Assembly: GCA_002069965.1 (NCBI GenBank)
Contig: MWCI01000027.1
Location: forward strand, 1-40,873
Reading direction: 5' to 3'
Source: Spirochaetes bacterium ADurb.Bin218
GTDB taxonomy: Bacteria > Spirochaetota > UBA4802 > UBA5550
DNA: 40,873 nucleotides
The position numbers and the translations under genes are program-made. Positions within the stretch are counted from its first letter, which is position 1. Every line of letters begins with the position of its first letter. Below the pieces are notes generated by a model. That model was given only the letters and a program-made list of their open reading frames with translations. It had not been told where the DNA came from and made no database searches. Shown one piece after another: positions 27,534 to 36,200 of the stretch.

Positions 27534-27562
27534 TTGACTTATTGAAAAATAAAATTTATCGT
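27534..27562 (+). promoter_or_regulatory. Putative promoter of the FliL-like gene
   Basis: TTGACT (27534-27539) and TATCGT (27557-27562) are 17 bases apart, 34 bases before the ATG at 27597. Confidence 0.4.
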
Positions 27563-27596
27563 GAGCTTCCCAATTAATATTATAGGCTAATTTATC

Positions 27597-28118
27597 ATGA
27601 AATCCAGCCATAGCAAAAAAATCCTTATTTTGTGTGCCGTAATTCTTTACTTTTACTTTAGCTCCCAGTCCTTTTCACAATCATCCAGTAGTGATCTTTT
27701 TGAAAGCAACTCAAGGAATAAAGTTAATATTGTAATTGTAGACAATAATTCATGCAGCAATGATCTGGAAAATAAAAATTCCCAGGAAGATGATTTTGTT
27801 ATCGCTCCACCTCCGCTCTTATCAACATACGAATTGCCAAAAATCATTGCCACAAGCAAATATAAACCCCACAGGACTTTCTCCATTATAATTACACTGG
27901 GTTATGACTCTGACAATGGACAAATGGAAAAAGAACTCAGCACTAGAAAAGACGAAATTATAAATATCTGCAAAAGCGTTATTATTAACAAAGCATATAA
28001 AGAAATATCATCAGAAACTATCCTCGATTTAGCAGAGGATTTTAAGCTAAATATCAATAAAAAACTTACATCAGGGAAGATTAAAGAAATTTTTTTCCAG
28101 GAATTTGACGTAAGATAA
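27597..28118 (+). CDS. FliL-like flagellar basal-body-associated protein (orphan)
   Basis: This 173-residue protein has an N-terminal signal or membrane anchor (about residues 9-28), a Ser/Asn-rich linker to about residue 85, and a C-terminal domain matching FliL. The domain shows a beta strand RTFSIIITLGYD, then ELSTRKDEIINICKSVIINKAYKEI, and the hallmark ending KKLTSGKIKEIFFQEFDVR. FliL stabilises the flagellar motor stator in the periplasm. Canonical fliL sits in a flagellar operon, whereas this gene stands alone between unrelated genes. The linker and signal are unlike the usual short FliL. No ribosome binding site is obvious. I am fairly sure of the fold, not of the flagellar role. Confidence 0.6.
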   Translation: MKSSHSKKILILCAVILYFYFSSQSFSQSSSSDLFESNSRNKVNIVIVDNNSCSNDLENKNSQEDDFVIAPPPLLSTYELPKIIATSKYKPHRTFSIIITLGYDSDNGQMEKELSTRKDEIINICKSVIINKAYKEISSETILDLAEDFKLNINKKLTSGKIKEIFFQEFDVR

Positions 28119-28270
28119 AGGGAATGTTTACAATAAAATATATAACCACTGAGTTAATCATTAAATAATATCAAGTCAAATCTTTTCCTTGAGATCTCTT
28201 TTGTGTTTTTTTATAAAAAATTTCACTTTTTCAATTGGAAAAACGAGGGCTATTTTCAAAGCTAATTATC

Positions 28271-29350
28271 TCATCCCTTATCAATAAACTCATCATAATT
28301 AGCTCTACTTGTATCATCCATATAAAAAATCTCACATCCTACTTTTATTATGCCATTTTCCATAAAAGATATATTTCTAACAATTGCCCCTATGACAGCC
28401 TTTTTTTGAGTTGGCAATAAAATATCAAAGGCTATTTTGCAGTTTTCCTGAAAATTCCTTATATGGCGTTTCTCTCTAAAAACAAAACCCAGACCATTTT
28501 TTGAAAGGTCAGAAATTAAAAATCTCTCCTCTAAAGGCTGTATTAGTTTATTTTTATTCAGCAATTGATCTATAACAATAGACATACGCCTGCAAACTTC
28601 AAATAACCCATCAGAAAAAGGCTGAGTTCCATTCACCTGAACATAGCCATAGGGTATAATTTTGTTATAAAGTATAGGAACTGTGATCTCTGATATGAAT
28701 CTGTTTCTTGAAGAAAGAGATATATCTCCTTTATAAATTGTATTAACATAAAAATTATAATTTTCCTCTTCCCCAGGCTCTGGATCGACATTCAAATTAG
28801 GCATAAATATAGGTAGTGATGTTGAAATTACATGTTTGAGTCTTATATCGCTTTTGGCTTCATGTATCAAAACAATGCGCACATGCTCAAATTTCTTCTT
28901 CAACTCAAATTCCGCAACCTCTTTGATCTTATCAACCTTTTTGTCAGTTGTTGACAGAGATCTTTCAATATTATAATCGCTAATAAGATTATTTGTATAG
29001 ATAACGCTCTTACCCCCCTCTATACCAAGAAGCTTTCTATCTTCTTTACGAGATTCAGAAATGATCTGAAATTTAATAGGTATAAAAATGAAGGTATCTT
29101 CATTCCTCTCTATGGGTTTCATGCTGAGATAAATATTATTTGTTTTATAGCGTGTAAATACAACAACGTTATCTGGTAACGACTTGACCAGAGGTACCCT
29201 GAAGGCAACATTCCCATCTGCATATCCAAGATACTGGAGTGCAAGATTTCCGCTGCTTGTTTTGATATATACAGGATTCTTTGTAAAAAAATTATCCAGT
29301 ATAAATTGAAATTGAGATTTATCGGTAACTGTTTTTATTAAATCTGCCAT
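28271..29350 (-). CDS. PilZ-type c-di-GMP-binding-like protein (resembles spirochaetal DUF1577 proteins)
   Basis: This 359-residue cytoplasmic protein has an N-terminal half with beta-rich segments and a C-terminal PilZ-like region (about 272-350) containing ERFLISDLSKNGLGFVFRE. This compares with the PilZ pattern RxxxR...D/NxSxxG, although the RxxxR arginines are incomplete. The layout resembles the DUF1577 proteins I know from leptospires; that link is from memory. I start at ATG 29350 (MADLIKTV), 10 bases after the lolD stop; a longer TTG start would overlap lolD. The Shine-Dalgarno is poor, so translation may depend on coupling. Confidence 0.55.
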   Translation of the reverse strand: MADLIKTVTDKSQFQFILDNFFTKNPVYIKTSSGNLALQYLGYADGNVAFRVPLVKSLPDNVVVFTRYKTNNIYLSMKPIERNEDTFIFIPIKFQIISESRKEDRKLLGIEGGKSVIYTNNLISDYNIERSLSTTDKKVDKIKEVAEFELKKKFEHVRIVLIHEAKSDIRLKHVISTSLPIFMPNLNVDPEPGEEENYNFYVNTIYKGDISLSSRNRFISEITVPILYNKIIPYGYVQVNGTQPFSDGLFEVCRRMSIVIDQLLNKNKLIQPLEERFLISDLSKNGLGFVFREKRHIRNFQENCKIAFDILLPTQKKAVIGAIVRNISFMENGIIKVGCEIFYMDDTSRANYDEFIDKG

Positions 29351-29360
29351 AGCTAATAAA

Positions 29361-30044
29361 TTACTGATTAATAATAATTCCGTCAAGCATTGATATTACT
29401 CTATCTGTTTTTGCAGCTACATTCATATCATGAGTCACAATGACAACTGTTGTATTGTGTTCCCTACAAAGGGAGAGAAGAATATCCAGCAATGCAATAG
29501 CATTCCTGGAATCAAGACTGCCTGTGGGCTCATCTGCCAGTATAATCTCAGGACTGCCTGCTATTGCACGAGCAACGGCTATCCTCTGGCACTCTCCTCC
29601 AGACATCTCTCCAGGTTTATGAAGTGCTCTATCCTCCAGATTAAAGGCCTTTAGCAATTCCATAGCCTTACTGCGAGCCATCTTTTTAGTTTCCCTTCTT
29701 ATAAGAAGGGGCATCATGATATTTTCCAGAGCATTAAACTCAGGCAAAAGATTGTGGAGTTGAAAAATAAAACCAATATTTTTATTCCTGAAAGCAGATA
29801 GCTCATCAATATTAAAAGCAGAGACATCCTCCCCATTGATCAAAAGAGAACCCTTGTCAAATCTATCGAGACATCCAATAAGGTTAAGCAATGTTGACTT
29901 CCCTGTTCCACTTGGGCCTGTGATTGCAACAATCTCACCCTTTGCAATTTTTAGATCAACACCACGAAGGACTCTAACGGCACTGCTGCCAGAACCGTAT
30001 GTTTTTTCAAGTCCATTTATATCTATAATAAAAGAGTCACTCAT
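29361..30044 (-). CDS. lolD: Lipoprotein-releasing ABC transporter ATPase LolD
   Basis: This 227-residue ATPase powers release of lipoproteins from the inner membrane. Walker A is GPSGTGKST (43-51), the Q-loop Gln is near 95, the signature is MSGGE (147-151), Walker B is IILADE (167-172) and the switch His is 205. The MacB/LolD-type insertions FIFQLHNLLPEFNALENIM and LADEPTGSLDS are present. It lies 6 bases after the permease gene on the same strand. Confidence 0.92.
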   Translation of the reverse strand: MSDSFIIDINGLEKTYGSGSSAVRVLRGVDLKIAKGEIVAITGPSGTGKSTLLNLIGCLDRFDKGSLLINGEDVSAFNIDELSAFRNKNIGFIFQLHNLLPEFNALENIMMPLLIRRETKKMARSKAMELLKAFNLEDRALHKPGEMSGGECQRIAVARAIAGSPEIILADEPTGSLDSRNAIALLDILLSLCREHNTTVVIVTHDMNVAAKTDRVISMLDGIIINQ

Positions 30045-30050
30045 ATCTGC

Positions 30051-31352
30051 CTACTCATATCTAATAGTTTCTACTGGATTTTGCTTTGACGCCTGCCATG
30101 ATGGAAAAATTGCAGCAATAGTGGATAAAAATATTGCAGCAGCAGCAATGAAAACAATAAACTCTGGAATAACCTCAGTGGGCAATGTATCTATATAATA
30201 TACGCTTGTTGGCTTAAGGGTTATTCTATAAAAATCACCGAGATTAAAAAGATGATAAAACCATATCATGAATCCATTTATAATATCTTCTACCGAGAGT
30301 ATTATTGATTCCAGATTCATTGAGGCAGCAAGCCCAAAAATAACCCCTATAAAAGATCCAATAAGACCTATGAGAAAACCCTCAAGTATAAAAATTATCA
30401 TTATTGAAGAAGGTTTTGCTCCCATAGCCTTTAAAATTCCTATGGCCTTGCGCTTTTCCATAACCACCATAACTATGGTCCCCATTATTGTAAAACCTGC
30501 AGAGACTATTACCAGAAACAAAATTATAGTCATAATTAATTTTTCTAACTTAAGTGCATAGAATAAATTATGATTTCTCTGCTCAGCAGTCATTGTTACA
30601 TATTGAAATCCAACTACAGACTGAATTTCTGAGGCCATTCTATCCATTTTATAAATGTCATTGACCTTAACCCCAATAGCATAAGCCACATCGCCAACAG
30701 AAAAGAGATTTTGGGCATCAGGCAAAGACATCAATATAAGTTTTGTATCAAAATCATAATATCCTGTTTTAAAAAATCCAAGGACTGTAAAATTTTTTAT
30801 GCCAGGAGTTACCCCCTCTATTGCAGAAAGCCTTCCCTGGGGAACTATAATCTCCATCTGATTGCCAATCTTTATTCCATAATTAAAGGCCATCTCCTGG
30901 CCAATATATATCCCCTTTTTCTGACAAAAATCTTCTTTATTGCTTTGTATAAACTTTCTTATATCAACAGGGATATCCTCCTTTTGGCCAATGCCTCGAA
31001 TCATAACAGGGCCTATATTTCGTCTGAATCGAAAAAGTCCCTGCCCCTGTATATAAGGATAGGCAGATACAACATTTTCAATACTTCTAATTCTTCTTGT
31101 TAAATCCCTGTAGTCACTTATTGCAACTCCATCAATCTCACTTGCAAGATTTGACACAACAACATGGGAATCAACATCTAAAATCTTATCTTTTATCTGG
31201 CTCTGAAATCCATTCATTACAGATATAACCACAATGAGAATAAATACCCCAAGAGATACTATTAAAATAGAAAGAAAAGTGTTAAAAGAAATAAAACCCT
31301 GCTTCTTAGATTTTAGATATCTAAATCCAACAAAGAGTTCAAATAAACCCAT
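30051..31352 (-). CDS. lolC: Lipoprotein-releasing system permease (LolC/LolE type)
   Basis: This 433-residue membrane protein has the four-helix MacB/FtsX topology: one helix near 25-45, a large periplasmic domain, then three helices near 270-400. The N-terminus FVGFRYLKSKKQGFISFNTFLSI and the first-helix tail SVMNGFQSQIKDKILDVDSHV are typical of LolC/E. Start ATG 31352 (MGLFELFVG) has GGAG 7 bases upstream and follows the lipoprotein stop by one base. Only one permease gene is present, so a homodimer or a partner elsewhere is implied. Confidence 0.88.
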   Translation of the reverse strand: MGLFELFVGFRYLKSKKQGFISFNTFLSILIVSLGVFILIVVISVMNGFQSQIKDKILDVDSHVVVSNLASEIDGVAISDYRDLTRRIRSIENVVSAYPYIQGQGLFRFRRNIGPVMIRGIGQKEDIPVDIRKFIQSNKEDFCQKKGIYIGQEMAFNYGIKIGNQMEIIVPQGRLSAIEGVTPGIKNFTVLGFFKTGYYDFDTKLILMSLPDAQNLFSVGDVAYAIGVKVNDIYKMDRMASEIQSVVGFQYVTMTAEQRNHNLFYALKLEKLIMTIILFLVIVSAGFTIMGTIVMVVMEKRKAIGILKAMGAKPSSIMIIFILEGFLIGLIGSFIGVIFGLAASMNLESIILSVEDIINGFMIWFYHLFNLGDFYRITLKPTSVYYIDTLPTEVIPEFIVFIAAAAIFLSTIAAIFPSWQASKQNPVETIRYE

Positions 31353-31353
31353 C

Positions 31354-31809
31354 TTAATCTCCAAAACCAATTCTTATAAAAGTCCTATTGTGCATGAGCC
31401 AGCCTTTATCAACCTTTGGTCCGTTTATATACTTTATAAACTCCACCTCTCCCTTCATGTTCTCAATAACCTTCCCGGACTCACGGGCAACCCTTTTGCA
31501 TTCAAAATACACATTCTTGTAATTATATTTATAGCCCTCTATGTCTGTTTTATATTGTCCCTCGTGAAATTGCTCAATATTTCTTGTTATTAAATCGCTA
31601 TAATAAAAATCCTTATAAAGAGTTTTAAAGACCTCCTGATCCTTTGGAAAGGCCTCACACTCACTATAGTCTTTATAGTTTAAATTCTTTACAGCAGAAG
31701 CCCACTTTAAAAATACAAAAGCAGCATCAACAAAGGGCTCCTGCTTTTTACAGGAGGTATTTAAAAAAAATAAAAAAACGACAAAACAAACAAATAGTCT
31801 TTTAAACAT
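31354..31809 (-). CDS. Small lipoprotein of unknown function
   Basis: This 151-residue protein has a signal peptide ending in a lipobox LNTSC (Cys20) followed by KK, then about 130 residues rich in Tyr, Lys and Glu. It has no motif I recognise. Overall it resembles small NTF2-like or DUF4878-type lipoproteins (helix, then strands ending FIRIGFGD), but that is a guess. It directly precedes lolCD, which could serve its localisation. AAGAGG precedes the ATG. Confidence 0.7.
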   Translation of the reverse strand: MFKRLFVCFVVFLFFLNTSCKKQEPFVDAAFVFLKWASAVKNLNYKDYSECEAFPKDQEVFKTLYKDFYYSDLITRNIEQFHEGQYKTDIEGYKYNYKNVYFECKRVARESGKVIENMKGEVEFIKYINGPKVDKGWLMHNRTFIRIGFGD

Positions 31810-31831
31810 TATAAATTCCTCTTAAAGGCTT

Positions 31832-32398
31832 TTAAACTAAATTGTGCTCCTTTTCGGAAAAAACCTGTGCAGAAAACTTTTCTATCAAGGTGTCCTTTTT
31901 TTTCCATGAATCACCGGGCAGCCCAGCCTTAAAACAAGTATGAGTTAAAAAGGTTTCCCTATCCCACCCCTGCTCTACGGGAACCTGTGGCAAAAGCAAT
32001 CCGCGATTAAAACCTCTTGTAATTATGAGGCCATCTCTTCCTACAACTATATCATCAATACTGTCAACTCTTTCTATAGGGCTTAAAATTGATATTTCTA
32101 TATCTATCAATTTATACTCACCCTTTGACAGAGGAGCAAATCTTGGATCCCTAAAAGCTGCAGCAATGGCCATTTCCCTTATTGTGTCAGGTATTGGATG
32201 CACGCCCTCTATATAACCAATGCAGCCTCTTAAATTTCCATTTATGTGAAGAGTAACAAAGGCTCCACACTTTTCTTTAAATATCTCATCAGAAAAATCA
32301 AGGGTGCCAGAATCAAAATCAATGCCAAGTCTCTGTGCAATGGTTTTTCTGGCAAGGATAAGCAAATTTCTTTGTTGAATCTTATTAAGCTCGATCAT
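31832..32398 (-). CDS. AMMECR1 domain protein (AmmeMemoRadiSam system protein A)
   Basis: This 188-residue cytoplasmic protein has the invariant AMMECR1 motif RGCIGYIEG (57-65), preceded by FVTLHINGNL, and later DIEISILSPIERV and VPVEQGWDRETFLTHTC near 140-155. AAAGGAGG precedes the ATG. It follows the Memo-like gene by 12 bases. The two are the A and B members of the AmmeMemoRadiSam set; the radical-SAM member is not in the window. The biochemical role of the set is not established. Confidence 0.9.
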   Translation of the reverse strand: MIELNKIQQRNLLILARKTIAQRLGIDFDSGTLDFSDEIFKEKCGAFVTLHINGNLRGCIGYIEGVHPIPDTIREMAIAAAFRDPRFAPLSKGEYKLIDIEISILSPIERVDSIDDIVVGRDGLIITRGFNRGLLLPQVPVEQGWDRETFLTHTCFKAGLPGDSWKKKDTLIEKFSAQVFSEKEHNLV

Positions 32399-32410
32399 AA
32401 AGATCCTCCT

Positions 32411-33235
32411 TTATGCAAGCAAAGCAGCAGAAATATAACCCACCACCTCATTTTTTGGACCCGCAGTGTCTCCAGAGTTAGCATATTTTAATATCTTTGC
32501 TTTAGAAGCACCAAGCCTTTTTGCAAGGACAATTCCAGATAAAACTGCGCCTTCACCACAGGCCTCTGCCTTTTTAGATTTTATAGCCTGATCTATGGCT
32601 TTTTCATCAAAAAGCGAAAGAGCTCTGGCAAATTCACCATCAATTCTTTTAGCTGTCTCATAAGAGTAATAATGAGATAAATCTGTAGATATAATAACTC
32701 CATAGTCTTTATTTGCAGATAAAACTTCATCTGCTATCAAATTACCAATCTCACTGCAGAGATTTAAATCAGTTGTTCCAATAACAACAGGCACAATTTT
32801 AAAATCACTGCACACAAGCTGCAAAAATGGGATCTGCACCTCAAGGGAATGCTCTGGCTGATCTATCTCAGGTATATAGGCAAATAGATTTTTTAAAGTT
32901 AAAGCCTTCCCAATATCTGAATCCACCTCAACATTACCCAATGGAGTAGAATAAAAACCCTCAGGCAAAACAGAAGCTCCATTGAACCTTGCTCTGTGTG
33001 ATGGAGAAATTACCACATATCCTTTATAAGGTGCATCCTTTAAAAGCTTAAAGCCATAAGCTGCAACAGGACCAGAATATATATAGCCCGCATGAGGGGA
33101 AACTATACCTACAACTTTATCTGTAATTTTTTCTTTTTCATCGACAGCAGCTAAAAAGCCATTGATCATTTTGCGGAGTTTCTCTGCATCTGATGGATAA
33201 AAAGCACCTGCAACAGATGGTTTGCGGATATACAT
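32411..33235 (-). CDS. Memo-family protein (AmmeMemoRadiSam system protein B)
   Basis: This 274-residue protein resembles non-heme-iron dioxygenases of the LigB fold. Conserved landmarks are RKPSVAGAFYP at the N-terminus, SPHAGYIYSGPVAAY (46-60, with likely metal ligand His48), SPSHRARFNGASV near 79-91, EHSLEVQIPFLQ near 119-130, STDLSHYYSY near 185-194 and CGEGAVLSG near 219-227. GGGGG lies just before the ATG, overlapping the end of coaB. It is paired with the AMMECR1 gene. Confidence 0.9.
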   Translation of the reverse strand: MYIRKPSVAGAFYPSDAEKLRKMINGFLAAVDEKEKITDKVVGIVSPHAGYIYSGPVAAYGFKLLKDAPYKGYVVISPSHRARFNGASVLPEGFYSTPLGNVEVDSDIGKALTLKNLFAYIPEIDQPEHSLEVQIPFLQLVCSDFKIVPVVIGTTDLNLCSEIGNLIADEVLSANKDYGVIISTDLSHYYSYETAKRIDGEFARALSLFDEKAIDQAIKSKKAEACGEGAVLSGIVLAKRLGASKAKILKYANSGDTAGPKNEVVGYISAALLA

Positions 33236-33238
33236 AAG

Positions 33239-33916
33239 CTACCCCCTTTTTGTAAGCTCGATTGATACCCTTTCTAAAATATCCCTTGCAATCTCATTCT
33301 TGGATTTTATTGGAAGATCAAATTTCTCGCCACTACGAGTAAATATAGTCATGATATTGGTATCAACATTAAAACCAGCTCCACTTTGCGAAACATCATT
33401 AAGGCAAATCATGTCCAGATCCTTTTGCTGCAGCTTACCCTTTGCATAATTTTCTGTGTCATTGGTCTCTGCTGCAAATCCAACTACAAATAGGTTTTTA
33501 AATCCTCTGGACTTTTTATATTGTGCAACATTTTTTAAAATATCTGGAGTCTTTTTCATTGTAATGACAAGTTCACCCTCTGTCTTTTTTATCTTTTGAG
33601 CGGACTTATTTACAGGAGTATAATCAGCAGGTGCAGCGGCCATTATAAGGACAGAGTTATCCTCAAGCTCTGATAATACAGCATTAAGTAGATCCTCTGT
33701 AGATTCGATGGAGACCATTTTATAAGCTTTACCATGCAAAAGGTGCTCACTTATGGGGCCATGAATAAATACAGTTGAAGTGTTTAATTTAAAGGCCTCA
33801 TCTGCAAGGGCAATTCCCATCTTCCCGGAAGAGGCATTGGAGATATATCTTATGGGGTCAAACCACTCCCTTGTGGGACCACCTGTGACTATAATCTTAT
33901 TTACCTTCGACAACAT
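33239..33916 (-). CDS. coaB: Phosphopantothenate-cysteine ligase (CoaB), stand-alone
   Basis: This 225-residue protein covers the CoaB half of the usual CoaBC: KIIVTGGPTREWFDPIRYISNASSGKMG near 6-33, AAAPADYTP near 98-106 and MKKTPDIL near 121-128, with KNEIARDILERV at the end. It joins cysteine to 4-phosphopantothenate, normally with CTP. ATG 33916 (MLSKVNK) lies 20 bases inside coaC in another frame; a TTG start 15 bases earlier is also open. Because most bacteria have a fused coaBC, this is either a natural split or a frameshifted fusion. Confidence 0.85.
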   Translation of the reverse strand: MLSKVNKIIVTGGPTREWFDPIRYISNASSGKMGIALADEAFKLNTSTVFIHGPISEHLLHGKAYKMVSIESTEDLLNAVLSELEDNSVLIMAAAPADYTPVNKSAQKIKKTEGELVITMKKTPDILKNVAQYKKSRGFKNLFVVGFAAETNDTENYAKGKLQQKDLDMICLNDVSQSGAGFNVDTNIMTIFTRSGEKFDLPIKSKNEIARDILERVSIELTKRG

Positions 33917-34433
33917 TAACAGCAGCCTCAAAAATTAAATTAATATCAGCAAGTCTACCTTTGCCCTGATCACCACAGGCAACCAGGCCTTCTTCTGGTT
34001 CTACAAATTTTACTCCCCATGACTTAAGTCGCTCGATATTCATCTGAACTGCAGGGTGAGCAAACATATTGGGATTCATTGCAGGAGCTATCATTGCAGG
34101 GCACTCCAGTGCAAGAAAGGTTGTGCTAACAAGATCATCTGCTATGCCATTGGCAAACTTACCAATCATGTTTGCAGTTGCAGGAGCAGCTAAAAACAAC
34201 TCGGCCTTATCTTTTAAAAATATATGCCCCATCTCATGCTTTTCCCATAAAGTAGCGTCTGTGAAAACAGGGTTACCTGTAAGAGCCTCAAGAGTTAAAG
34301 GAGACACCATCTTTGTCGCATTTTCTGTAAGGGCAACAAAGACATTGTATCCAGCTTTCACAAAAAGCCTTGCGAGATCGCAGGACTTATATGCAGAAAT
34401 TGAAGAACCAACAGCAATGACAATTTTTTTCAT
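33897..34433 (-). CDS. coaC: Phosphopantothenoylcysteine decarboxylase (CoaC), stand-alone
   Basis: This 178-residue flavoprotein has the GSSISAYKSCDLAR start, catalytic His70 in HEMGHI, PAMN (117-120) for substrate binding and the flexible-lid Cys153 in GLVACGDQGKGRLAD. It decarboxylates 4-phosphopantothenoylcysteine to 4-phosphopantetheine in CoA synthesis. The start overlaps mutL's stop by 4 bases. The C-terminus runs 20 bases into the coaB reading frame, so the two are tightly coupled. Confidence 0.9.
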   Translation of the reverse strand: MKKIVIAVGSSISAYKSCDLARLFVKAGYNVFVALTENATKMVSPLTLEALTGNPVFTDATLWEKHEMGHIFLKDKAELFLAAPATANMIGKFANGIADDLVSTTFLALECPAMIAPAMNPNMFAHPAVQMNIERLKSWGVKFVEPEEGLVACGDQGKGRLADINLIFEAAVNVVEGK

Positions 34434-36187
34434 CTTTTAAACATCCTCTCAAAATCCTTTTTATTTAAAGTAAAGAGAAAAGGCCTACCATGGGGGCACC
34501 TTAACTCAAGATCTCCAGAAAAGACCTTAGAAAGCAAAGCCTTTATATCCTCTTGATTGAGGCTATCACCAGACCTCTTGGCACAGTGACATGCAAGGCT
34601 TGCGGCTATCTCTTCCTTTAATTTGATATTATCATTTTCCTCTCTTAGATTATCAATCATATTTTTTATTAAAATTTCAATTTTAGCACTATCAATAAAA
34701 GATGGCATTGTCCTTACAACGACCGAGCTCTCGGAAAATTCATCAATGTCAAATCCATAATTGCAAAAAAAATTGCGCTGCTGCATCACAAAATTAACAT
34801 CATTGGAAGTCATCTCAATCTCCAGAGGAAAGAGTAGATCCTCTGTATCAAATTCCATATTCTTAAGTATGGAATTATAAAGCATCCTTTCATGGGCAGC
34901 ATGAAAATCAATAAAATGGAGATTATCATTTTCCTCCACGAGGATATATGTTCCAAATACAATTCCAATTACCCTTTTTGAATCAGATAGAGGCTGCTTT
35001 GATAATCCTCCAATATCCTGTGGGGAAAAAGTCTCTGAAGTTTCAAAGAGGCGATCTGATTTTTCTTCTGCTTTGTTATAAATACTATTATGAGGTTCTA
35101 TCTTTGAAGTAAAATTTTTTTGAAAAAGTTCATCCTCTTGATGATCAATAGAAGGATTATTAGTAGTAATTTCATCTTTTAAATCAAAAGCAGAAAAGAC
35201 ATGAGATCTATCTAAGACCTTAGAGGCAAGGGAATAAATAAGAGAATCAATATACTTCCAGTCAAAAAGACGAACCTCTTTTTTTGCAGGATGCACATTT
35301 ACATCTATAAGCTCAGGGGGAATATCTATAAAAACAAAAGCAACGGGATACTTTCCACCAATAGCAATCCCCTCATAGGCTCTGCCAATGTGATAGGATA
35401 AAAACTTATAGTCAATAGGTCTACCGTTTACATATAAAAACTGCATATCCCTTGTGCCGCGCAAAAAATCTGGCCTTGAAAAAAAACCATAGATCTTAAC
35501 CTTGAGATCAACTAATTCATCAAAATAAAGGTGATTGAGAATATTCTGTCCAAAAATCTGCCCAAGGCGCTGCGAAAGGTCATTACACTTTTTAAAGGTA
35601 AATTCTCTCTTTGAATCTGAGTCAAAGGAAAATTCAACATTGTAAGAGGCCAGAGCAATCTTTTGAATAGTTTCTCTTATGTTTCTCTGCTCTGTTTTAA
35701 AATTCTTAAGAAACTTCTTTCTTGCAGGTATATTGTAAAACAAATTCTCTACAATTACAGTGGTGCCAGATTCTCCTGCATAATCTGAAATACTCAACTG
35801 CCCACCCTTTAGCTCAAGCCTTGCACCAAGAGGCTCATCCTTGCTTCTTGAGATCAAAACAAAATCAGACACCGAAGAGATGCTTGATAAAGCCTCTCCC
35901 CTGAATCCAAAGGTCTTTACACAGGATAAATCCTCAGGCCTTTGCAATTTACTTGTGGCATGCTCTCTTATTGCAAGAGGAATATCCTCACGCAAAATTC
36001 CACTTCCATTGTCACGGACAATTATTTTTTTGAGACCTGACTCCTCAACAGATATTCTTATATCCTCTGCTCCTGCATCAAGAGAATTTTCCACAAGCTC
36101 TTTTACAACAGAAAAAGGCCCCTCTATGACCTCCCCTGCTGCAATCATATTTTTCAGGTAATCTGGCAGTAAAACTATTTTGTTCAA
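34430..36187 (-). CDS. mutL: DNA mismatch repair protein MutL
   Basis: This 585-residue protein has the GHKL ATPase motifs: KELVENSLDAGA (29-40), DNGSGI (59-64), ATSKL (77-81), GFRGEALSSI (94-103), then LYVNGRPI and DVNVHPAKKEVRF-like DVNVHPAKKEVRL near 295-307. A linker of about 330-400 leads to the C-terminal dimerisation domain with ACHCAKR (532-538) and CPHGRP (564-569). The endonuclease motif DQHAxxExxxxE reads DFHAAHERMLYN (427-438): Gln is replaced by Phe and the final Glu by Asn, so nicking activity is uncertain. No mutS is in the window. Confidence 0.94.
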   Translation of the reverse strand: MNKIVLLPDYLKNMIAAGEVIEGPFSVVKELVENSLDAGAEDIRISVEESGLKKIIVRDNGSGILREDIPLAIREHATSKLQRPEDLSCVKTFGFRGEALSSISSVSDFVLISRSKDEPLGARLELKGGQLSISDYAGESGTTVIVENLFYNIPARKKFLKNFKTEQRNIRETIQKIALASYNVEFSFDSDSKREFTFKKCNDLSQRLGQIFGQNILNHLYFDELVDLKVKIYGFFSRPDFLRGTRDMQFLYVNGRPIDYKFLSYHIGRAYEGIAIGGKYPVAFVFIDIPPELIDVNVHPAKKEVRLFDWKYIDSLIYSLASKVLDRSHVFSAFDLKDEITTNNPSIDHQEDELFQKNFTSKIEPHNSIYNKAEEKSDRLFETSETFSPQDIGGLSKQPLSDSKRVIGIVFGTYILVEENDNLHFIDFHAAHERMLYNSILKNMEFDTEDLLFPLEIEMTSNDVNFVMQQRNFFCNYGFDIDEFSESSVVVRTMPSFIDSAKIEILIKNMIDNLREENDNIKLKEEIAASLACHCAKRSGDSLNQEDIKALLSKVFSGDLELRCPHGRPFLFTLNKKDFERMFKR

Positions 36188-36200
36188 TTTATTTCACCAA

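Noticed and set aside
28119-28270. Terminator between the FliL-like and PilZ-type genes
   Set aside because: The T-rich stretch is present but only short or imperfect palindromes are seen; no convincing stem next to it.
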